Below are positions 55,383 through 63,189 of a DNA stretch of 64,000 nt, in pieces. This DNA comes from Verrucomicrobiales bacterium (GTDB lineage Bacteria > Verrucomicrobiota > Verrucomicrobiia > Verrucomicrobiales > V1-33): contig JAQGPJ010000049.1 in assembly GCA_028293125.1 (NCBI GenBank), positions 62,001-126,000 on the forward strand. Reading direction: 5' to 3'. A program made the position numbers and the translations under genes. The stretch's first letter is position 1; every line of letters starts with the position of its first letter. The notes below the pieces were generated by a model that saw only the letters and a list, made by a program, of their open reading frames with translations, was not told where the DNA came from and did not search any database.

Positions 55383-56573
55383 ATGTCTGACGATTATATT
55401 CAGGGTATAGGGCTGTCCTTGCTTTCAAGCTTCCTCACCACGGCGTTGGCATTGGGATTGCTTTCCATTCCTCTGCGGCGTCTGCCCGAGGGGACTCATT
55501 GGTCCATGGCTGCCAAGGAGTTTGCGCCGGTGCGGACAGCTCAAACCTTCATTCTGGTCTGGTCTGTCCTTTTTATGTGGATCTTCTCTTCGGAGCCCCG
55601 GGATTTTGAGTCTCCTCCGGAGACTTGGCAGCTGTTCCTGGTTTCCTGTTCGATTGTGGCCGGCTGTCTTGTCGGATCCCGCGTGGCATTACTGGGAGGT
55701 GAAATCCCTAAAACTGCCAGGAACTGGAAATCGTGCATGCTGCTTATAAAGTGGGTGCTGTTTCCGGCTGTTCCCGCCACGCTTCTTCTCATGCTTCTGA
55801 CGTGGAGGCAAGGACTGGACTGGAGGGCATTAGTGATCGCCGCCGCCATGCTGGCATTGTTGCTGCCGCTCTGCACCGGCACTTCCGTGGTCCTGCTGAA
55901 ATGGCTGAGGATTTTAAAACCCGCTCCTGGGAATATCCAGCAGGCGGGCCGCCGGCTTGCGGAGAGGGAGGGCGCGCCTCTGAAATCGGTGCTGACGATG
56001 AAGCTGGGCATTGTCAATGCCTTTGCCAGTGTCTGGACCGGAGACCTGATTCTCACCAGTTCAGCGCTGAGCGTTTTGAATGAGGAGGAAATCAACTGTG
56101 TGATGGCCCACGAAATCGGCCATCTGAATGAGAGCAGGCTCATGCGGTGGAGGCGGCTGATCATCCTGCCTGGATTGATATCCATGGGTCTGATGCCGGC
56201 GGCAGCCTCCAGCGGCCAAACCATGGCGGTATTCGGCTTTGTGGCTGTCTATATAGTGCTGAGAAGTCTCGCACACCATCATCATAACCGGATGGAGGTG
56301 CAGGCCGACGCTGCAGCCGTTCGTTCTCAGATTTCGGAAGGCGTTTACGCGCGGGCTCTGGAAAAAATCCATGCCGCTGGGCTGATCCCGGCTGATTTCG
56401 CCGCCGGCCATCCCTATCCCAGCCTCCACGACCGCATGATCAGCGCTGGAGTGAGGCCGGACTTCCCGCGGCTTGTGCCCGCGTCCCATCGCCGGGGTGT
56501 TTTTGCAGCGCTGGCAGCCAGCGCGGCATTCCTTGTTTTATGGAGATTTCTGATTCTGGTGGCCGGCGGCTGA
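55383..56573 (+). CDS. M48 family membrane zinc peptidase
   Basis: A 396-residue integral membrane peptidase, HtpX/Ste24-like. Two to four membrane helices lie in the first 190 residues, then the zinc motif His243-Glu-Ile-Gly-His247 in AHEIGHLNESR, two helices, and the third ligand Glu305 in MEVQADAAAV. HPYPSLHDR near the end is typical of the family. Expected to cut misfolded or signal-bearing membrane proteins on the cytoplasmic side. ATG 55383 is preferred to a TTG nine bases upstream. GC content is somewhat lower than in neighbouring genes. Confidence 0.9.
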   Translation: MSDDYIQGIGLSLLSSFLTTALALGLLSIPLRRLPEGTHWSMAAKEFAPVRTAQTFILVWSVLFMWIFSSEPRDFESPPETWQLFLVSCSIVAGCLVGSRVALLGGEIPKTARNWKSCMLLIKWVLFPAVPATLLLMLLTWRQGLDWRALVIAAAMLALLLPLCTGTSVVLLKWLRILKPAPGNIQQAGRRLAEREGAPLKSVLTMKLGIVNAFASVWTGDLILTSSALSVLNEEEINCVMAHEIGHLNESRLMRWRRLIILPGLISMGLMPAAASSGQTMAVFGFVAVYIVLRSLAHHHHNRMEVQADAAAVRSQISEGVYARALEKIHAAGLIPADFAAGHPYPSLHDRMISAGVRPDFPRLVPASHRRGVFAALAASAAFLVLWRFLILVAGG

Positions 56574-56770
56574 TCCGCCGGTGCCGGGTCCTGATTCGGT
56601 AAGGCATGCCGAATGCCTGTTTGCCTTGACTCCGTGCCGGAAGTTCACTATTGCCTTGTGAAGCACTCATTCCGCCGGATGCGTGCATATTCCCGGGAAA
56701 TCATAGGGAAGGCGCTGAACCGGTCGGGCCTGGGAGGCTCGTGGCAGCTGGAGCCGTTCACGGAGAAGTA

Positions 56771-56785
56771 AAGTGAAGTGAAGTG
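56771..56785. repeat. Pentanucleotide repeat (AAGTG)x3
   Basis: Three exact AAGTG copies lie 28 bases beyond the stop of the minus-strand pseudokinase gene, in the 239-base gap between convergent genes. On the minus strand the repeat reads as TTCAC units, comparable to the TTCAG units after tpiA. Confidence 0.95.
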
Positions 56786-56812
56786 ACAGTGGTGCCGGTC
56801 CGCCCCGCCGCC

Positions 56813-59260
56813 TCAGCGGTGCCAGACAGCCCGCCCGCTGAGCTCCGCCATCAGGGCGGCGATGGCGGCGCTGATCAGGATCACCACCAGCAGCAGCATC
56901 CACGGGCTGCGGCGGCGGGGCAGATGGGTGCCGCCCAGAGCGTTGTCGTCCTGCATGAAGGGGGAGTGCCGACGGGCCGCCTCCATAAAACCCAGCGGTG
57001 CGCCCTCCGGAATGCCGGGATCGCCGGCATGATGGGCCTCCGTGGCAAAGTCCGGATGATCATCCGGCACGGCACCGCCAAACAGCGGATGCGCCGGCGC
57101 GTCCTCCCTGCTGTTGCCTCCGGAACGGGAGGCAGATGACAGGGAATTTTTGCCGCCGAAAAGCGCCTCGGCAAACCCCAGGGCCGGTCCTTCGCTGGCT
57201 TCCTCGACCGGAGCCGCCTGACTGAAGAGGCCACCATTGCCTGGGCTTGGAGGCGTCTCCAGCACCGGGGTGCTGCGGTCATCGGCCATGGTGCCGGGGC
57301 CGGCGGTCACCGGGACAGCGGCGGCGCGCCGGGCGGCATTCCGGCGTCCACGGCTTCCACCGGCACGTCCGGGCGGGGTCACACCCGCCGGAGGCTGCGG
57401 GCGCACTGGCGGCACGGGACGGGGCGGAGTTCTGCCGGCATTCCCATTGTCCTGCACACGGATATCAACATCAGTCGCCGCCTTGTCCTCCGCCTCCGGC
57501 GCAGGCGCAGGCGCGGCGCCGGTTTCGGGTGCCGGGGCGGTTGTCAGGGCCGCACTGTGGGGAATGGGAACGGCGGAGCCCTCCACGCGCTGGCGGAAGC
57601 GCTCCAGAAACTCCCGGCGGCTTTCCGCGGTGGAGGGTTTGGCGTGCAGGGTTTCGTAAAGCAGGGGCTTCACATTCTCCCGCAGGTGCGTGGTGCCGCC
57701 CATCATCCACACCGCCAGCAGGGCGAAGTCCCGGGCCGATGGCGGAGGCACCTGGCCGGCCCGGCCGGGGGCCGCCTCCATCACCGGCAGGCCGGTGTCC
57801 TTCGGCAGCAGACGCTCCAGTTGGAACCGCTCCGGCTGGGTGAAATTCAGCATCAGGGGCCAAGTGCGCACCTTCAGGCGGAAGGCTGGCCATTCCCCCA
57901 GCGGCAGGCGGGCCAGTTGGTCCGGCGCCGCCAGCGCCGGCCCGGCGTCCGGCGCGGTGAACTCCACCGGCACCAGCCGGGGCGACCGCCAATAAAGGGG
58001 CAGATCCAGCAGCGCCGCCGACTCCGCGGCGTCGTCCAGCTGGCGGAGCAGCATCAGAACCTCCGCGGGCTCCAGCCGCCCGCGCAGGCGCACGATGGTG
58101 TCCAGGGTGCATTTGCCGGGCAGCTCCTCCACGGCCACCGGCACCGCGGCGGCGGCATCCCAGACGCGCAGCCTCAGCAGATGCGGAGCCCCGCCCGCCG
58201 ATCCCGCCGCCCAGGCCTGATCCAGCAGCGGGGCGAAAAACTCCGCGGGCACGATTCCCGGCGGCGGCAGCACCTGCGCCATCACGGCGTGGCGCGTGGC
58301 GCGCTCCGTGCCCCGGTGGCGGTAGGGCTGGGCGGCGTCGCCGGGCCGTATATCCAAGGCGCAGTCCTCGCCGGCGGCCTCGGCCACCTCCGCGCCGCCG
58401 GGCAGCCAGGGAATCAGCGGCAGCCGGGGACGCAGGGCGGCGGGCAGCTTTTCGGGGTGGGCTGCCGTGCCCGCAGGCAGATCGTGCAGGCAGCGCTCCA
58501 CCAGATTCCGCATCTGCTCCAGCGTGCGCGGATGGTGCGGGGCGGAGGCCTGGGTCAGGGTGTCCAGCAGGAAACGCACCTCTGCCATGTCCTGCCCCTC
58601 CGGCAGGCTGTCCGCCGTCATGGCCCCCTCCGGCATGGTGCCTGTGAGCATGTAAAGCAGCAGCCGGGCGGTGTCGTGAATGATCCGCGCCTCCACAAAC
58701 CTTGGCTCCGTGCTCACCGGTTTGGCGCTTGACAATCCCAGGTCGCACACCTTCACCAGGAGGTCGTCCACGCGGTCGCCGGTCAGGGTGATCCCGGAAT
58801 GCAGCACCTCCACCCCCGCCAGCAGCCGGGGATGGCTGGCCAGCGCCGCCAGACCCTCCACCAGCTGCATCAGCACCGTCAGCACCAGCCACGGGGGCAG
58901 GGGCACCACGCGCTTCAGCCAGGTGTCCAGCCGCTCGCCGTCCAGAAAATCCGTGATGTAATAATTCGCGCCCTCGTCCTCCCCGCCCTCAATGACGCCC
59001 AGCAGATGCCGGTGGTGCAGCGGCCCCGCCAGCTGCAGCAGGTGCTGGAAGCCTTGAAGGTCGCGCTGCTGCTCCGGCGGACCGATGGCCACATGCAGCT
59101 CCACCAGCAGGCAGCGTTTGGTGTCGAACGCCAGGCAGGCGACCTCGTCCGCGCCGCGCCATAGTTCGAGGGTGCCGCCTTCGGCGTCCTGGCAAATGCA
59201 GTAGTGGTGGAAAGCGGGCAGGGCGGACATGGCGGATGCAGAGGAGACCGGAGTGCTCAT
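56813..59260 (-). CDS. Tail-anchored protein with two degenerate protein-kinase-like domains
   Basis: An 815-residue protein when started at 59260. Residues about 10-270 follow a bacterial Ser/Thr kinase plan, but key residues are changed: the lysine of VAxK is replaced in VELHVA, HRD is HSG in VLHSGITLTGD, and DFG is DLG in VCDLGLSSA. Residues about 325-590 repeat the pattern more weakly ('PVAVEELPGKCTLDTIVRLRGRLEP...LLRQLDDA' type), suggesting a second inactive kinase-like unit. Then come about 170 Pro/Ala/Gly-rich residues and one membrane helix (WMLLLVVILISAAIAALMA) ten residues from the end. Such architecture suggests a scaffold or receptor anchored in the inner membrane. Partner unknown. 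Confidence 0.78.
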   Translation of the reverse strand: MSTPVSSASAMSALPAFHHYCICQDAEGGTLELWRGADEVACLAFDTKRCLLVELHVAIGPPEQQRDLQGFQHLLQLAGPLHHRHLLGVIEGGEDEGANYYITDFLDGERLDTWLKRVVPLPPWLVLTVLMQLVEGLAALASHPRLLAGVEVLHSGITLTGDRVDDLLVKVCDLGLSSAKPVSTEPRFVEARIIHDTARLLLYMLTGTMPEGAMTADSLPEGQDMAEVRFLLDTLTQASAPHHPRTLEQMRNLVERCLHDLPAGTAAHPEKLPAALRPRLPLIPWLPGGAEVAEAAGEDCALDIRPGDAAQPYRHRGTERATRHAVMAQVLPPPGIVPAEFFAPLLDQAWAAGSAGGAPHLLRLRVWDAAAAVPVAVEELPGKCTLDTIVRLRGRLEPAEVLMLLRQLDDAAESAALLDLPLYWRSPRLVPVEFTAPDAGPALAAPDQLARLPLGEWPAFRLKVRTWPLMLNFTQPERFQLERLLPKDTGLPVMEAAPGRAGQVPPPSARDFALLAVWMMGGTTHLRENVKPLLYETLHAKPSTAESRREFLERFRQRVEGSAVPIPHSAALTTAPAPETGAAPAPAPEAEDKAATDVDIRVQDNGNAGRTPPRPVPPVRPQPPAGVTPPGRAGGSRGRRNAARRAAAVPVTAGPGTMADDRSTPVLETPPSPGNGGLFSQAAPVEEASEGPALGFAEALFGGKNSLSSASRSGGNSREDAPAHPLFGGAVPDDHPDFATEAHHAGDPGIPEGAPLGFMEAARRHSPFMQDDNALGGTHLPRRRSPWMLLLVVILISAAIAALMAELSGRAVWHR

Positions 59261-59385
59261 GGTAGCACAGAGCGCGGCAAAAACCGGCTCCAATCATTAA
59301 TTATATGCCTTTCCCTGGAAATGGGTGCGCCAAGTGGAAATCCGCCGCCGGCAGGCTATCGGTGACGTCTTTCCCCTTTCCTGTT

Positions 59386-61284
59386 ATGCCGGACTCCCTG
59401 CCCACCCGTCTCCGCGATGCCCTCACGGCATCCTGCCAGCATTTGCTTTCAGAGCGCACCGCGTCCGGCCACTGGGAGGGATGGCTCAGTTCCAGCGCGC
59501 TCTCCACCGCCACGGCGGTGCTGGCGCTGCTGAAATCACCGGACGGTCCCCGCCGCCACGCCGGTTTGGCCGCCAAGGCTCTGGACTGGCTGGCCGACAC
59601 GCAGACGCATTCCGGCGGCTGGGGGGACACCCCCGTCAGCCGGCCCAACATCGCCACCACCCTGCTCTGCTGGGCGGCTTTCGGCCTGGCGGGGGAGGAG
59701 GCCGCGGCGGTCCATGCGGAAACCCTGCGCCGCTGTGAGGACTGGATTTCCAAGGAGGCGGGCAGCACCGCCCCGCCGGAGCTGGCGGCGGCCCTCGTCC
59801 GCCGTTATGGCCGTGATAAAACCTTTGCCGTGCCCATTCTCATGGCCTGCGCCATCGGAAAACGTCTGGGGCCGGAGCCGGACTGCTGGCGGCTGGTTTC
59901 CGCGCTGCCGTTTGAGCTGGCCTCGCTGCCGCGGACATGGTTCGCGGCGCTGCGGCTGCCGGTGGTCAGCTACGCGCTGCCGGCGCTCATCGCCATTGGG
60001 CAGGTGCGGCATCACCACGCCCCGGCTCTATGGCCGTGGTCGCGGGTGCGGCGGGCGGCGGCGGGGCGCACCCTGCGGCTCTTGGAGGAGATCCAGCCGG
60101 AGGGCGGGGGATTTCTTGAGGCCACCCCCCTGACCAGCTTTGTCAGCATGGCCCTCAGCGCCGCCGGTCAGGGGGAAGCCGGCACCACCGAGGCCGCCAA
60201 CGGCTTCCTGCTGCGGTCCGTGAGGCCGGACGGCAGCTGGCCCATTGACACCAATCTGGCCACTTGGGGCACCACCCTCTCCATCAAGGCATTGGGATCC
60301 GCCCTGCCGGCGGAGGCTGTCCCCGGTCTGCGGCACTGGCTGGAAAATCAGCAATACAAAGTCCGGCACCCCTATTGCCTCTCCGAGCCGGGGGGCTGGG
60401 CGTGGACGGACCTGCCAGGCGGGGTGCCCGATGCCGATGACACCGCCGGAGCCCTGCTGGCGCTTCACGGGCTGGAGCCTCCGGCCCTGGCTTCCGGTTC
60501 CTGCAATCTGCCGCAACAGACCAAATCACCGGAAAATACCCGGACATCCCTGCCTGCCGCGGAGGCCGGATCGCGCTGGCTGGCGGGACTGCAGAACCGG
60601 GACGGCGGCATGCCCACCTTCTGCAAAGGCTGGGGAGCGCTTCCGTTCGACCGCAGCGCCCCGGACCTGACCGCCCACGCGCTGGCCGCCTGGCAGGCCT
60701 GGCGGGGGCGGCTGGCCGGGGACCCGCTGCCCGCCATGCGCCGGGCGGTGGATTTTCTGGCCCGCACCCAGCGGGCGGACGGGGCGTGGCTGCCGCTGTG
60801 GTTTGGCAACGAATGGGAGGCGGATGAGGCCAATCCCGTTTTCGGAACCGCCACCGTTTTGAAATACCTCTGCCTGCTGCCCGCCGCCGGATTCCCCGCT
60901 CTGTCCAGGGTCCGGGCCGCCGCCGCCGGCTTTTTGCTGAAAAGCCGCCTGCCGGACGGACGCTGGGGCGGAGGCCCCGGCAACCCCCATGCCAGCATTG
61001 AGGAAACCGCTGCCGCGATCGAGGCCTTGGCGGGTTTTGCCAAAGCCGGAGGGGACAATTCCGGTCCTATCCTCTCCGCGGAGCTCCGGGAAGCGCTGGA
61101 ATCGGGAGCGGAGGCGCTGCTGGCGCTGACATCCGGAGGCACCCGGTTCGCACCCGCACCTATTGGCCTGTATTTCGCCCGGCTGTGGTACCACGAGCGG
61201 CTGTATCCGGTCATTGGTGCCACGGGAGCCCTTCGTGCCTTGGTGGAATATTTTTCATCTCCCGCCAGCGGTTCCGAACGTTGA
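59386..61284 (+). CDS. Class II terpene cyclase, squalene-hopene cyclase-like
   Basis: A 632-residue alpha/alpha-barrel protein of the prenyltransferase/squalene-cyclase superfamily. The acid motif DxDD is present as Asp349-Ala-Asp351-Asp352 in VPDADDTAG. QW-like repeats recur: SGGWGDTP, DGSWPIDTNLATWGT, DGAWLPLWFGNEW, DGRWGGGPG. The length is near that of bacterial squalene-hopene cyclases, but the first QW repeat and the usual membrane-insertion helix are not obvious. It should cyclise a linear triterpene or related prenyl substrate by protonation. No squalene synthase or hopanoid genes are next to it, so the product is open. Confidence 0.85.
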   Translation: MPDSLPTRLRDALTASCQHLLSERTASGHWEGWLSSSALSTATAVLALLKSPDGPRRHAGLAAKALDWLADTQTHSGGWGDTPVSRPNIATTLLCWAAFGLAGEEAAAVHAETLRRCEDWISKEAGSTAPPELAAALVRRYGRDKTFAVPILMACAIGKRLGPEPDCWRLVSALPFELASLPRTWFAALRLPVVSYALPALIAIGQVRHHHAPALWPWSRVRRAAAGRTLRLLEEIQPEGGGFLEATPLTSFVSMALSAAGQGEAGTTEAANGFLLRSVRPDGSWPIDTNLATWGTTLSIKALGSALPAEAVPGLRHWLENQQYKVRHPYCLSEPGGWAWTDLPGGVPDADDTAGALLALHGLEPPALASGSCNLPQQTKSPENTRTSLPAAEAGSRWLAGLQNRDGGMPTFCKGWGALPFDRSAPDLTAHALAAWQAWRGRLAGDPLPAMRRAVDFLARTQRADGAWLPLWFGNEWEADEANPVFGTATVLKYLCLLPAAGFPALSRVRAAAAGFLLKSRLPDGRWGGGPGNPHASIEETAAAIEALAGFAKAGGDNSGPILSAELREALESGAEALLALTSGGTRFAPAPIGLYFARLWYHERLYPVIGATGALRALVEYFSSPASGSER

Positions 61285-61313
61285 AGCCCTGTCGCCCCTG
61301 CTTTGTTTTGCCC

Positions 61314-61997
61314 ATGCCCCGAATTTCCGTGCCCCGCCAGCCAACTCCCCGGCAAACCCGGCGGATTCTCATGGGTATCGCTCTGGCGCTGGTGGTGGCC
61401 TTTGCGCAGTGGAAAGGCTGGCTACCGGAGGACCATCCCTCCGGATCCGGTAAAAAACCGCAGACCATTCCCGCTCCGCCCACCGGGAACCTGCCGCCCT
61501 CCGGCGAATGGCAGGAACTGGCCGGCTGCACACTGGTGGAGGACCGGGACAATGACGGCGACAGCTTTCAGGTGCTCTATCAGGGGGCGCGATACACCCT
61601 CCGGCTGTATTTTGCGGACTGCGCCGAGAAGCGGGTCACCCAGCTGACCCGCGAGCGCGTCGCTGAGCAGGGCAAATACTTCGGCGGGCTCAGTGAGGAG
61701 GCCACCGTGAAGGCCGGCGAGCGTGGCCGCGATTTCACGCTCCCCCGCCTGCGGGCCGCCCCGTTCATGGTCATGACCCGTTGGGAAAAAGTCTTTGGCG
61801 GTCCGCGCATTTATGGATTTGTGACCGTGGCGGACGGGGATCTGGCGGAGCTTCTCGTCCGTGAGGGCCTGGCGCGGATCCACACCAAAGGCGTGGACCG
61901 CCCCGGCGGCGGCACCAGCCGGGCGGAAAAGGAAAAGCTGACGGCTCTGGAGACGGCGGCCCGTAAAGCCCGGCGCGGTGCCTGGGGGATGCGTTGA
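61314..61997 (+). CDS. Membrane-anchored SNase-like nuclease
   Basis: A 227-residue protein. A basic start is followed by one hydrophobic helix (ILMGIALALVVAFAQWKGW), then a Pro-rich linker and a staphylococcal-nuclease-like domain from about residue 65. DNDGDSFQV and RLYFADCAEKR match the calcium/arginine region of the family, and LVREGLARIHTKG matches the typical C-terminal strand and helix. The nuclease side would face outside the cytoplasm, so it may degrade extracellular DNA or RNA. The frame upstream of 61314 overlaps the cyclase gene and is not used. It follows the cyclase by 29 bases. Confidence 0.85.
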   Translation: MPRISVPRQPTPRQTRRILMGIALALVVAFAQWKGWLPEDHPSGSGKKPQTIPAPPTGNLPPSGEWQELAGCTLVEDRDNDGDSFQVLYQGARYTLRLYFADCAEKRVTQLTRERVAEQGKYFGGLSEEATVKAGERGRDFTLPRLRAAPFMVMTRWEKVFGGPRIYGFVTVADGDLAELLVREGLARIHTKGVDRPGGGTSRAEKEKLTALETAARKARRGAWGMR

Positions 61998-62055
61998 GGA
62001 AAGGGCTTTGGCGCGGGATCCGCTTCCAAGGCGGAAAAATTTCCTAAAAATACTG

Positions 62056-62082
62056 TTCAATTGAATGATTTTGATTGAATGA
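62056..62082. promoter_or_regulatory. Candidate operator before the WYL regulator
   Basis: The palindrome TTCAATTGAA (62056-62065) overlaps two direct ATTGAATGA copies (62060-62068 and 62074-62082) in an AT-rich stretch, about 120 bases before the regulator start. TTGATT at 62071 could serve as a -35 element, with a poor -10. Autoregulation by the WYL protein is a reasonable but unproved reading. Confidence 0.45.
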
Positions 62083-62199
62083 AAAAAAAGGTGGCATAGA
62101 CTCCAAATGCGTCGCCTAAGGATTTTGGTCTGATTTTGGCAACGTGAAATCCCGGCCTTCCTTTGCCGGATCAAATCAACCTCCACTGAAAATAAAACG

Positions 62200-63027
62200 A
62201 TGGGCACAGCAACCAATCCGGAACAGTGGGCCGCCATGGAACGGCTGCGGTTTATCGAGCGGGCCGCATGGTGGCGCGGCATGGTGAGACGGCAGGATGT
62301 CAGCGATGTGTTCGGTGTGGGCGCGGCGCAGGTAAGCATGGATATTCAGAAATACCAGGAGATGAATCCAGGCTCGCTGGTTTACAGCCTGAACCGCAAA
62401 CGCTATGAGGGATCGCCGGACATGGCGCGCCTGCTGGACAACAGCACGCTGGAGGAGGCGGTGGCGCAGTTTATGACCCGGACCGGACGCCTGCCAGTGA
62501 CGGGCCGCATCGATGCTCCGGGCTCCCCGCAGGTGGACTGGCTGGTGCTGCCGGAGCGCCGTCCGGGGGCGGATGTGGAGCGCCGGGTGTTCCATGCGGT
62601 GCTGCACCGGATGCGTCTGGAGATTCTGTACGCTTCGCCGCACGGCAATTCCCGGGGCTGGCGGGCCATCATGCCCCATGCCCTGGCGTGGAGCGGCCAC
62701 CGCTGGCATGCGCGGGCGTGGTGTTTTGAGAAAGGGGGCTACCGGGATTTTGTGCTGGGCCGCATGGAGGAGGCCCGTTGGCCGGTGCCGGCGGAGCCCC
62801 TGCCGCTGCGGGATGAGGCGTGGGAGACGATGGTCACGGTGGAGGTGATGCCGCACTGGGATCTGAGCAAAGAGCAGGCGGCGGCGGTGGCGGCGGATTT
62901 CCGCATGGATAAAAACTGTCTGAGGATTCAGGTGCGGCAGGCCATGGTGCAGTATTTGGAAACGTTTTTGGGACTGCCTCCGCTGGATGGAAAGCCGGGG
63001 CCTCCGAAGCTGGAAAGAGTTAGATAG
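62200..63027 (+). CDS. WYL-domain transcription regulator, BrxR/CapW-like
   Basis: A 275-residue regulator. The N-terminus 'MERLRFIERAAWWRGMVRRQDVSDVFGVGAAQVSMDIQKYQ' pattern is a winged helix like that of BrxR/CapW proteins, followed by 'PGSLVYSLNRKRYEG'. A WYL-type domain (about 135-195) has RAIMPHALAWSGHRWHARAWC and RDFVLGRM, and a C-terminal WCX-like part follows (about 200-275). Known relatives repress BREX or CBASS defence genes and may respond to a nucleic acid or nucleotide ligand. No defence gene is seen on either side here, so its target is unknown. Monocistronic by position. Confidence 0.85.
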   Translation: MGTATNPEQWAAMERLRFIERAAWWRGMVRRQDVSDVFGVGAAQVSMDIQKYQEMNPGSLVYSLNRKRYEGSPDMARLLDNSTLEEAVAQFMTRTGRLPVTGRIDAPGSPQVDWLVLPERRPGADVERRVFHAVLHRMRLEILYASPHGNSRGWRAIMPHALAWSGHRWHARAWCFEKGGYRDFVLGRMEEARWPVPAEPLPLRDEAWETMVTVEVMPHWDLSKEQAAAVAADFRMDKNCLRIQVRQAMVQYLETFLGLPPLDGKPGPPKLERVR

Positions 63028-63189
63028 GGAAGGGAAAGGGTTCAGGTTTCAGGATTCAGAGGGGGAAGCTTGAGAGGGGGAAGGTGGGAAGCGGGAGGGG
63101 AAAAGTCCAAGCGGGGTGGGATGAAGGGGATTAACGGGGCTCTTGCGTTCCCTGGGGGAGGCGGTGAGGGTTTTGGGAGATTTTGCCGC

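Noticed and set aside
56658-56771. Short frame of 37 codons (GTG start) between the M48 and pseudokinase genes
   Set aside because: Looks protein-like at its end (GLGGSWQLEPF) and may be the tail of a decayed gene, but nothing upstream supports it and I could not place it in a family.
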